Made by a program: the position numbers and the translations under genes. The notes under the pieces were generated by a model. It saw only the letters and a program-made list of their open reading frames with translations. It was not told the origin of the DNA and searched no databases. Shown in pieces: positions 24,426 through 30,815 of a stretch of DNA of 30,815 nucleotides (its first letter is position 1; every line of letters starts with the position of its first letter). The stretch comes from JAJPJX01 sp964568355 (GTDB lineage: Bacteria > Acidobacteriota > Terriglobia > Bryobacterales > Bryobacteraceae), in the NCBI GenBank assembly GCA_964568355.1, contig CAZMRK010000029.1, positions 1 through 30,815 on the forward strand, in the 5' to 3' direction.

Positions 24426-25461
24426 TGCCACTCTGGAAAACAAAGGCGAGCGCCGCCTTACGATGGTGGAAGCGCTGCGGGAAGCGCTTCGCGAAGAGAT
24501 GCGTCGCGACGAGCGCGTGATCCTTCTGGGAGAAGACATCGGCATTCCGGGAGGTTTTGGAGGCGCGTTCACGGTAACGCTGGGGCTCGAGCAGGAGTTC
24601 GGTCATGAGCGGGTGCTTGACACTCCCATTTCGGAAGCAGCGATTGCCGGGGTCGCGGCCGGTGCGGCCATGGGTGGGTTGATCCCGGTCGCGGATGTGC
24701 AGTATGGCGATTTCCTGTTTCTCGCCATGGATCAGTTGGCCAACCAGGCCGCCAAGATGCGCTACATGTCCGGCGGGAAGTTGACGGTGCCGATGGTCTT
24801 CCGTGCTCCTGTGGGGGCGACCACGCGGGGCGCTCAGCATGGTCAATCCCTGGAAGCATTTCTGATGCACGTGCCGGGGCTGAAAGTAGTCTGCCCCTCG
24901 AATCCTTACGACGGCAAAGGTCTGCTGAAGAGCGCTATTCGCGATCCGAATCCGGTCATTTTTTTCGAGCATAAATTGCTGTACGGCAGCAAGGGCGCGC
25001 GCAAGGAGGCGGGGGGCATCGAACTGGTTGTGGACGTTCCAGAAGACGAATATCTAATCCCGATTGGCCAGGCGAAGGTCGCACGGCCCGGTAGCCACGT
25101 GACAATTGTTGCGAATTTGCTGATGGTACATCGTTCGCTGCAGGCCGCCAGGGTTCTCGAAACGGATGGAATTGATGCCGAGGTGATCGATGTTCGGACG
25201 CTGGTTCCCCTCGACGAGGAAACGATTTTTGCGTCCGTGCGCAAGACGGGACGGTTGATCCTGGTCGAAGAAGATAACCTGACCGGCGGCTGGGGCGCGG
25301 ACGTAGCCGCACGGGTCGCGGATGCGTGTATCGGTAGTCTGGAAGGGCCGATCCGGAGAGTTGCGGCCCCCGACACTCCGGTGCCGTTTGCGCCGGTGAT
25401 GGAGCAATACTACATCCCGTCGGTCGATAGGATCGTGGCGGCGGTACGCGATGTCTTTTGA
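24409..25461 (+). CDS. 2-oxoacid/acetoin dehydrogenase E1 component, beta subunit
   Basis: This 350-residue protein starts at the ATG at 24409, 17 bases inside the end of the alpha gene. It has the transketolase-like pyrimidine-binding domain (about 18-195): LLGEDIGIPGGFGGAF, VLDTPISEAAIAGVAAGAAM with the Glu that activates thiamine diphosphate, and the cation-loop region QLANQAAKMRYMSGG. The C-terminal transketolase domain (about 215-345) contains EVIDVRTLVPLDEETI and VEEDNLTGGWGADVAARV. All family landmarks are intact. It forms the alpha2beta2 E1 enzyme with the previous gene product and completes the complex with the E2 encoded upstream. The PfkB gene begins 11 bases before its stop. Confidence 0.93.
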   Translation: MSTPHSATLENKGERRLTMVEALREALREEMRRDERVILLGEDIGIPGGFGGAFTVTLGLEQEFGHERVLDTPISEAAIAGVAAGAAMGGLIPVADVQYGDFLFLAMDQLANQAAKMRYMSGGKLTVPMVFRAPVGATTRGAQHGQSLEAFLMHVPGLKVVCPSNPYDGKGLLKSAIRDPNPVIFFEHKLLYGSKGARKEAGGIELVVDVPEDEYLIPIGQAKVARPGSHVTIVANLLMVHRSLQAARVLETDGIDAEVIDVRTLVPLDEETIFASVRKTGRLILVEEDNLTGGWGADVAARVADACIGSLEGPIRRVAAPDTPVPFAPVMEQYYIPSVDRIVAAVRDVF

Positions 25462-26431
25462 GGTGTGTATGGCGGAAGTGGCGTGCGTGGGCATTCTCGT
25501 CGCGGATGTGTTCGCGAACCCGATCCCGCGGTTGCCGGCGGAAGGCGAGTTGACGACCACGTCCGGCTTCGCGACGAGTGTGGGAGGCTGCGCCGCGAAT
25601 GTCGCGGTCGCGCTACGGATTCTCGGCCGTTCGGTGAGGATTGCGGGCAAGGTCGGTACCGACATGTTCGGGAATTTTGTGATCGCCGATCTGGAACGGC
25701 ACGGGATCGAGACCCGCCACGTCCAGCGAACACCCCGGCATTCGACTTCCGGGACAGTGATTTTCACCGTGGAAGGCGAAGACCGGCGCTATCTCCATTG
25801 CATCGGTGCGAATGCGGATTTCACTCTTGCTGACGTGGATGGTTCTCTGCTCGATGGCGTGCGTGTGTTATACGTGGGCGGCTATCTGGCGATGCCCGGC
25901 TTCACGCCTGCGCAACTGGCGGAGCTTTTCCAGGAGGCCAGGCGCCGCAACATCACGACGGTGCTCGACGTCGTAATGCCGGCAGGCGCGTCGTTCGGCC
26001 TGGAGCACCTCGCTGCCGCGCTGCCTTATGTGGACTACTTTCTACCGAACCAGGATGAAGCCGCGCGTTTGACTGGCTGCTCCGATCCGCGCGCTCAGGC
26101 GGAGCGGCTGAGCATGCTAAGCCCGGCATCGACAATTGTGATCACATGCGGTCCGCGTGGCTCCCTGGCCAGGCGGGAAACACGCATCGTCGACACACCG
26201 GCCTTTCCGATGACAGTCATCGATGAATCCGGCGCCGGCGACGCTTTCACGGCGGGCCTGATTACGGGATTACTGGAAAACTGGGAACTCGACTATACGC
26301 TTTCCTTTGCCGCGGCTGTCGGGGCTTCCTGCACACGAGCGCTGGGTTGTTCTGCCGGCGTTTTTACATTCGACGAGGCGGTGGCTTACTTGCACGGAAA
26401 AACCGCGGGAGTCATGGGGATGGAACGATAA
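25451..26431 (+). CDS. PfkB-family sugar kinase (fructokinase-like)
   Basis: This 326-residue protein starts at the ATG at 25451, overlapping the E1-beta end; an ATG at 25469 is an alternative. The ribokinase-fold signatures are present: GGCAANVAVALRILG (from residue 45, PfkB signature 1) and DESGAGDAFTAGL (258-270, signature 2), with Asp264 as catalytic base and the anion hole in GAGD. NQDEAARLTG and VVITCG-like strands match the family core. Specificity is not clear from sequence. The mannose isomerase in the same operon would make fructose, so fructose is the best guess, with 1-phosphofructokinase or tagatose-type activity as alternatives. The stop TAA overlaps the next start by one base (TAATG). 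Confidence 0.87.
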   Translation: MSFEVCMAEVACVGILVADVFANPIPRLPAEGELTTTSGFATSVGGCAANVAVALRILGRSVRIAGKVGTDMFGNFVIADLERHGIETRHVQRTPRHSTSGTVIFTVEGEDRRYLHCIGANADFTLADVDGSLLDGVRVLYVGGYLAMPGFTPAQLAELFQEARRRNITTVLDVVMPAGASFGLEHLAAALPYVDYFLPNQDEAARLTGCSDPRAQAERLSMLSPASTIVITCGPRGSLARRETRIVDTPAFPMTVIDESGAGDAFTAGLITGLLENWELDYTLSFAAAVGASCTRALGCSAGVFTFDEAVAYLHGKTAGVMGMER

Positions 26432-27342
26432 TGTCAATCGCCTCGCTGCACGAGATCCTGCGCCACGCGCGCAATGGGACCTACGGCGTTCCCTACTGCG
26501 AATCCTGGAATCTGGAATCCGCGCAAGCGGTCCTGGATGCCGCGGAAGCGGCCAACTCACCGGCCATCATCGGATTCAATGGCGGATTTCTCCAGCATCC
26601 TTCACGGCGGCGGCCGGAAAACCTGGCCTGGTACGCGGGGCTGCGCCTGGCGCTCGAATCGGCGGCGGTGCCCGCCGCGTTGCTGCTCAATGAATCCACG
26701 AGCTTTGAGCAGATCGAGGAGGCCATCCGGCTGGGCTTCAACGCCGTGATGCCGGAAAACGAAGGCCTGGAGTTGGAGGACTATCGCAGGCTGGTGAAGG
26801 AAGTGGTGGCGCTTGCGCACGGGGCCGGAGTCTGGGTGGAGGCCCAGCTCGGCACCTTGCCCGCCGGATACAATTCGCACGATTCCACTGGCGAAATGAC
26901 CGATCCGAAGACGGCGGCCGCGTTTGTAAAAGAGACTCGCGTGGATGCGCTGGGAGTGTCGATCGGCAACGTGCACGTTCTGACTCACGGGAAGGCTTCG
27001 CCGGATCTGGACGCCTTGAGGCGCATTCGAGCCGTCGTCGACGTACCGCTGGTGGCGCATGGCGGCACCAGCCTCTCGGCAGGCAGCCTGCGCAGGATGG
27101 TGGAGCTTGGCGTCGCCAAGGTTAATTTTGGGACGGTTTTGAAACAAGTGTATCTGGAAGCCGTACGCAAAAGCCTGAATTGCTACGCGCCGCCTTCGAA
27201 CCCGCATCCTTATCTCGGGATGGGTGGGGAAGAGGATATCATGATCGCCGGGCGCGAGGCAGTTCAGGGCAAAGTCCGGGAGTTAATGGAGATCTGCGGA
27301 TCAGCCGGGAGAGTCGCCTATGATTTCAGCTCAACAGTATAA
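26431..27342 (+). CDS. Class II aldolase-like protein with altered active site
   Basis: This 303-residue protein starts at the ATG at 26431, coupled to the kinase stop. The fold matches class II fructose/tagatose-bisphosphate aldolases: WNLESAQAVLDAAEAANSPAII, SFEQIEEAIRLGFNAVMPEN, VWVEAQLGTLPAG, SIGNVHVLTHG (His182) and LVAHGGTSL (His210). The usual catalytic Asp and zinc-binding His of the HLDHG motif are replaced by Asn87 and Glu88 (LLLNES), and the conserved EAELG is EAQLG. Two zinc ligands remain and Glu88 could be a third. It may therefore act on a different sugar phosphate, use another mechanism, or be non-catalytic. The operon suggests that it handles the product of the PfkB kinase. 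Confidence 0.82.
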   Translation: MSIASLHEILRHARNGTYGVPYCESWNLESAQAVLDAAEAANSPAIIGFNGGFLQHPSRRRPENLAWYAGLRLALESAAVPAALLLNESTSFEQIEEAIRLGFNAVMPENEGLELEDYRRLVKEVVALAHGAGVWVEAQLGTLPAGYNSHDSTGEMTDPKTAAAFVKETRVDALGVSIGNVHVLTHGKASPDLDALRRIRAVVDVPLVAHGGTSLSAGSLRRMVELGVAKVNFGTVLKQVYLEAVRKSLNCYAPPSNPHPYLGMGGEEDIMIAGREAVQGKVRELMEICGSAGRVAYDFSSTV

Positions 27343-27865
27343 CGAGGCGGTGGCGCGGGCCACGGCGATGTTGGAAAGGGCAGGCATTGTCATCACGGAG
27401 GAGGAGCGGGCGCGTTTTGAGGTGGCCGATTTCGGGCTGGGAGAGCTGGAGAAGACTGGACTCGAAATCATTACTTACGTCAACACGGAGCGGTGCTGCG
27501 CGAAGGAAATTGTCATGTTTCCGGGCCAGACCTGTCCGGAGCATTGGCATCCTACGATCAATGGTGTAGCGGGGAAAGAAGAAACCTTTCGCTGCCGGTG
27601 GGGAACGGTCTATCTCTACGTGCCAGGCGACAGTACGGCGGCGCCGGCCGCGAAGCCTCCGCTGGGTTCCGAGCCTTACTATCGGGCGGCGCGGCAAATT
27701 ACTCTGAAGCCCGGTGACCAGTACACGCTGATGCCCGATACACCGCATTGGTTCCAGGCCGGCGAGGAAGGAGCGGTTGTCTCCGAATTTTCGACGCGGA
27801 GCACGGACGACCAGGATCGGTTTCGTGACCCCCGCATTGCACGCGCGCCGGAAGTCGGCGATTGA
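27320..27865 (+). CDS. D-lyxose/D-mannose isomerase (cupin)
   Basis: This 181-residue protein closely follows the D-lyxose ketol-isomerase family. It has ADFGLGELEKTGLEIITYVN, NTERCCAKEIVMFPGQTCPEHWHP, KEETFRCRWGTVYLYVPG and TLMPDTPHWFQAG. The metal ligands are His75 and His77 (EHWH), Glu88 and His143, as in the known enzymes. These isomerases convert D-lyxose to D-xylulose and also D-mannose to D-fructose. With the exported alpha-mannosidase at the head of the operon, the mannose reaction is the more likely role here. The start overlaps the aldolase gene by 23 bases, pointing to coupled translation. The enzyme is small and has no signal peptide, so it acts in the cytoplasm on imported sugar. 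Confidence 0.9.
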   Translation: MISAQQYNEAVARATAMLERAGIVITEEERARFEVADFGLGELEKTGLEIITYVNTERCCAKEIVMFPGQTCPEHWHPTINGVAGKEETFRCRWGTVYLYVPGDSTAAPAAKPPLGSEPYYRAARQITLKPGDQYTLMPDTPHWFQAGEEGAVVSEFSTRSTDDQDRFRDPRIARAPEVGD

Positions 27866-27951
27866 CGTACTCGGGTGTCTTTCCGCTTGAACTATCCTCA
27901 AAATCGGTCCGGAATACTTGAATTTTTTGCGATACTGGCTTTACGTAACCC

Positions 27952-28809
27952 ATGTCGGATGAACAAGCCAGACGGCCCCTTCTTGTTTACATGCAGGGGG
28001 TGTTGCCGTCGCTGAACCCCACCGAGCGGTTGATCGCGGAGTATGTGCTGCAGGACCCGGAGCGCATCCTGTCCTCGTCCATCGCCGAAATGCGCGATGG
28101 TTCTGGCGCAAGCGTTGGCTCGATTGTGGGCTTCTGCCGTAGCCTCGGCCTGAAAGGGTTCGCGGAGTTCAAAATCGCGTTGGCTCGGGAGCTGGCGCAA
28201 AGCGGTTTTCTGGGGTTGGATGGCGCCTCAGCCCAAAGCGGATCGCTATTCGAAAAGGTATTTCAGTTTCACGCTCAGAGCCTGGCCGATACGTTGCAGA
28301 TCAACAGCCAGGAGACGATGCGCCAGGCGGCTCAGGCGCTGGAGCGGGCGCATCGCGTGGAATTGTTTGCAATCGGCATTTCGTTTCCGATCGCATATCT
28401 GGCATCCTGCAAGCTGCGCCTGATTGGATTGCCGGCATCCGCCCAGTTTGATTCGCATATGCAATTGATCGCGGCGACACAACTGCGCAGGGGAGACGTA
28501 GCATTCGGAATTTCCTGTTCGGGCGCTACGAGCGAAACGGTCCGGTGCCTGGAAGTCGCGCGTTCCCGGGGCGCCCGGACGATTTGCCTGACCAATTCGG
28601 TTAAGTCGCCGATCACGCAGACGGCCGACCTGGCCCTATTTGCCACCCCGAGCGAGATCAAGTATTTCCAGGCTCCGCTGGCGTCCCGCATTACGCAACT
28701 GGCCATAGTAGACGCGCTGTTCGTGTTTCTTGCTCAGAAAAACAAAGACCGTACCGCCGTTCAGTTGCGCAATGCCGGCGAAGAACTGTTGAAGCAGCGG
28801 TTAACGTGA
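27952..28809 (+). CDS. RpiR/MurR-family transcriptional regulator
   Basis: This 285-residue regulator has an N-terminal HTH_6 domain (about 1-80; LNPTERLIAEYVLQDPE, SSSIAEMRDGSGASVGSIVGFCRSLGLKGFAEFKIALAREL) and a C-terminal SIS sugar-phosphate-binding domain (about 115-265; VELFAIGISFPIAYLA, GDVAFGISCSGATSETVRCLEVARSRGARTICLTN). Ser-Gly-Ala-Thr in the SIS loop fits phosphate binding. Such regulators usually control the sugar operon they accompany in response to a sugar phosphate; here a mannose- or fructose-derived phosphate is likely. It follows the isomerase after 86 bp in the same direction. I do not see a convincing promoter or operator in that gap. Confidence 0.9.
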   Translation: MSDEQARRPLLVYMQGVLPSLNPTERLIAEYVLQDPERILSSSIAEMRDGSGASVGSIVGFCRSLGLKGFAEFKIALARELAQSGFLGLDGASAQSGSLFEKVFQFHAQSLADTLQINSQETMRQAAQALERAHRVELFAIGISFPIAYLASCKLRLIGLPASAQFDSHMQLIAATQLRRGDVAFGISCSGATSETVRCLEVARSRGARTICLTNSVKSPITQTADLALFATPSEIKYFQAPLASRITQLAIVDALFVFLAQKNKDRTAVQLRNAGEELLKQRLT

Positions 28810-28810
28810 A

Positions 28811-28822
28811 GCCTGCGCAGGC
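28811..28822. terminator. Short palindrome between convergent genes
   Basis: GCCTGCGCAGGC is a perfect 12-bp palindrome right after the RpiR stop and 12 bp before the receptor stop on the other strand. It could form only a small 4-bp stem with no T-run, so it is a weak terminator candidate. Confidence 0.25.
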
Positions 28823-28834
28823 GAGAGGGCGGCT

Positions 28835-30815
28835 CTAGAAAATGAATTTGAGCGCCATCTGAATCTGCCGCGACGGCCGCGCGTTCAGAATGACACCAAA
28901 AGTGCCGGTTCCGTAAGAGGCCGAGGGGTTAAAAAATTGCGCGTGATTGAAAGCGTTGAACCATTCGGAGCGGAATTCCACACGTTTCTGCTCCGTGATG
29001 GGGAACATCTTGAAGGCGGAGAGATCGATATTCACGAGCCCCGGTCCGGTCAGGACGTTCGCCCCTGCGTTGCCGAAGGGAAGGTAAACGCCTCCGTTCA
29101 CCGGATCTGGCACGGGGTTCGGCAGCACGAAGCAGGTGGTATCGAACCAGCGATTCAATTGATGACCGCCAGGAGGCGTCTGGCCGTTGCAGACTCGGTT
29201 CGGACGCCCTGCGCCGCCGCCCACAGTGAAGGGTAGACCGCTTTGAACGGTGCTGACCGCGCCGAGTTGCCATCCATTGATCAGTTGATTCGTGACGGCA
29301 TTCACGTTCGATCCGAAGGCTCGGCCGCGGCCGAAAGGCAGTTCAAAGATGACGCTGCCGACCCAGCGATGGCGCAGATCAACGCCGGCCAGGCCACGAT
29401 CCGCGTCCAGATTTCGCACGTTCTGGTGGCCACTGTTGCCGTAGTTGCTTCCGGGATTCTCGATGGCCTTCGACCAGGTGTAGTCGGTCAGGAAAGAGAT
29501 GCCATGCGAGAATCGCTTCTTGAGGCTCAGTTGCAGCCCATGGTAGTTGCCGGCGCCGCGTTGCTCGACGTACGTAAAATCAGTCAGTAGCGGCGCAACC
29601 GCGTAGTAAGGGCGGCGTGTTTGTACATTTCCTCCACCCGGATAGGGTTGATTGAGGTTGAATTGATCCTGCAAGTGGATCGACAAATTTCCGACATAGT
29701 TGACCTCCAGCAGCAGTGTGGAGGAAACCTGGCGCTGCAGGCTGAAACTCCACTGCTGTGTGTAGGCTGTGTGATTCTCCGGAAAGCGGCCGTTGATTGC
29801 TCCCCTGGGATTGTCAATGGGGATCAGCCCGTTCGAAGGAGGCAGCCCCTGGTCGATTGTGCGGCTGATCTGCTGGGGCTGCGGCGTGTTGATAAAGTTG
29901 TTTCCACCGACGAAAGGCGGATTTAAGGTCATCTGCTGGCCGGCTTGCGATTCCGGCATAAAAAACAAGCCATAGGAGGCGCGAATCACGTCCCTGTCGC
30001 CGAGCCGATAGGCCAGACCGAAACGCGGCGCGAAATTCAACTTGTTCGTAGTGACCAGAGCGCGCGTGGAGAACCCCGCGTTGCTGCCGCCTTGACCAGG
30101 CAACACCAGCTTGCCGGTGATGGGGTCGAAGTTGCTTTGACGGTCGTATACCTCGGTCTGCGGGGTGAAGAGGTCGTAACGCAAGCCGTAGTTCAACGTC
30201 AGCCGCGAGTTGAGCTTCCAGGTGTCCTGGAAATAGCCGGAGAATTCCGTGCTTCGAATGCCGGCCAGACCGGATGTGGTTACAATGCTGCCGGAAGTCG
30301 GAACGCCGAGCAGGAAGTCTCCAAAGGCGTTGCCGGTATTGCCGGGATTCGACGGATCCGCGGTGAAGTTAGGCCCGAAGCTAAAGGATCCGGCGGGAGG
30401 CCCGAGGATCTGGGTGAAATTGCGCTGAACCTTTTTGACATCCACACCCGCCTTGAACGTGTGCGATCCCCGGATGAATGTGACGTTGTCCAGCCATTGA
30501 TATATATTTTCCAGTTCGATGAGGGGAAAGAAGGCGGTGTCGCCCAATGTGCTGAATCCGGAGATGCCGATTTGCGGGAATCCGGAGTTGTCCGGGGTGA
30601 TGTTGACGTTGGGGATTCCAAGCTGCGATGCGTAGTCCTCGCCGAAGCCGAGCTGTGTCGCGTCGCTGCCGGCGCGCACATAAGCCACGCGAAACTCGTT
30701 AATTGTGGTCGGGTTGAAATTGTGGATTTCCTGAATCCCAAGGCTGCGAGCAGGGTTGGAGACCAGCCCGGTTAAATTTCCCGCGCCGCTGGTGGTGAGA
30801 GCCCCCCCGATGGCT
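28835..30815 (-). CDS. Oar-like TonB-dependent receptor, N-terminus beyond the window
   Basis: The frame is open from the right edge to the TAG at 28835, so about 660 residues of the C-terminal part are present. They show plug-to-barrel and barrel features of the same family as the receptor at 15939: FNPTTINEFRVAYVRAGSD, DNVTFIRGSHTFKAGVDVKK, SRLTLNYGLRYDLF, FAPRFGLAYRLGDRDVIRASYG, VEQRGAGNYHGLQLSLKKRF and the closing segment RQIQMALKFIF. The signal peptide, regulatory domain and part of the plug lie outside. It converges on the mannose operon, which has no other importer in the window, so uptake of its sugar is possible but not shown. The apparent GTG start at 30688 is only internal. Confidence 0.88.
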   Translation of the reverse strand, partial: AIGGALTTSGAGNLTGLVSNPARSLGIQEIHNFNPTTINEFRVAYVRAGSDATQLGFGEDYASQLGIPNVNITPDNSGFPQIGISGFSTLGDTAFFPLIELENIYQWLDNVTFIRGSHTFKAGVDVKKVQRNFTQILGPPAGSFSFGPNFTADPSNPGNTGNAFGDFLLGVPTSGSIVTTSGLAGIRSTEFSGYFQDTWKLNSRLTLNYGLRYDLFTPQTEVYDRQSNFDPITGKLVLPGQGGSNAGFSTRALVTTNKLNFAPRFGLAYRLGDRDVIRASYGLFFMPESQAGQQMTLNPPFVGGNNFINTPQPQQISRTIDQGLPPSNGLIPIDNPRGAINGRFPENHTAYTQQWSFSLQRQVSSTLLLEVNYVGNLSIHLQDQFNLNQPYPGGGNVQTRRPYYAVAPLLTDFTYVEQRGAGNYHGLQLSLKKRFSHGISFLTDYTWSKAIENPGSNYGNSGHQNVRNLDADRGLAGVDLRHRWVGSVIFELPFGRGRAFGSNVNAVTNQLINGWQLGAVSTVQSGLPFTVGGGAGRPNRVCNGQTPPGGHQLNRWFDTTCFVLPNPVPDPVNGGVYLPFGNAGANVLTGPGLVNIDLSAFKMFPITEQKRVEFRSEWFNAFNHAQFFNPSASYGTGTFGVILNARPSRQIQMALKFIF

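Noticed and set aside
27866..27951. TTGAAC/TTGAAT-like -35 elements before the RpiR gene
   Set aside because: No matching -10 at 16-18 bp spacing; a promoter may exist but is not supported.
1..30815. Search for tRNA, rRNA, CRISPR, insertion sequence, phage or toxin-antitoxin features
   Set aside because: None visible on either strand by reading; the window is almost fully accounted for by ordinary protein genes.

Overview
The window is GC-rich, densely coding and almost certainly from an Acidobacteriota genome, probably the Bryobacterales/Solibacter side. The evidence is a MacB-like permease of the ADOP type (acidobacterial duplicated orphan permease), two large Oar-like TonB-dependent receptors that are numerous in this phylum, and many exported glycan-active enzymes. 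I saw no rRNA, tRNA, CRISPR array, insertion sequence or phage gene. The taxonomic call is inference from gene content.

Left part (1-4520). The end of a phosphoesterase gene enters from the left and is broken by two adjacent in-frame stops (239-244). It converges on a leftward pair: a small exported NTF2-fold protein followed by the ADOP permease. Divergent from that pair is a short winged-helix regulator that resembles the DNA-binding half of an OmpR-type response regulator with no receiver domain.

Efflux and two-component block (4517-12991). A leftward operon encodes a PII-like DUF190 protein, a TolC-type outer-membrane factor, a lipoprotein periplasmic adaptor and an RND pump. Divergent from it is an OmpR-type response regulator followed by a sensor histidine kinase. 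Both divergent intergenic regions (3907-4073 and 10632-10792) carry an array of five CTGAAG-type boxes phased at about 11 bp, and the arrays share a 27-bp identical block in opposite orientation. This points to one regulon of four transcripts: kinase/regulator, RND pump with DUF190, receiver-less regulator, and NTF2-like protein with ADOP permease.

Exported glycan block A (12982-19262). A leftward operon encodes a GntR/FCD repressor, a Tat-exported DapA/NanA-family aldolase and an exported Asp-box (sialidase-fold) protein. Divergent from it is an Oar-like TonB-dependent receptor. The intergenic region has two copies of the perfect palindrome CTGTCGACAG, one at each promoter, which are good candidate GntR operators.

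Mannose block B (19553-28809). A near-consensus sigma-70 promoter precedes an exported GH38 alpha-mannosidase. It is followed by 2-oxoacid dehydrogenase E2, E1-alpha and E1-beta, a PfkB sugar kinase, a class II aldolase-like protein with altered catalytic residues, a D-lyxose/D-mannose isomerase, and an RpiR-type regulator. Most junctions overlap by a few bases. A plausible flow is mannoside to mannose to fructose to fructose phosphate, then triose, then acyl-CoA. The last gene, leftward from the right edge, is a second Oar-like receptor truncated by the window.
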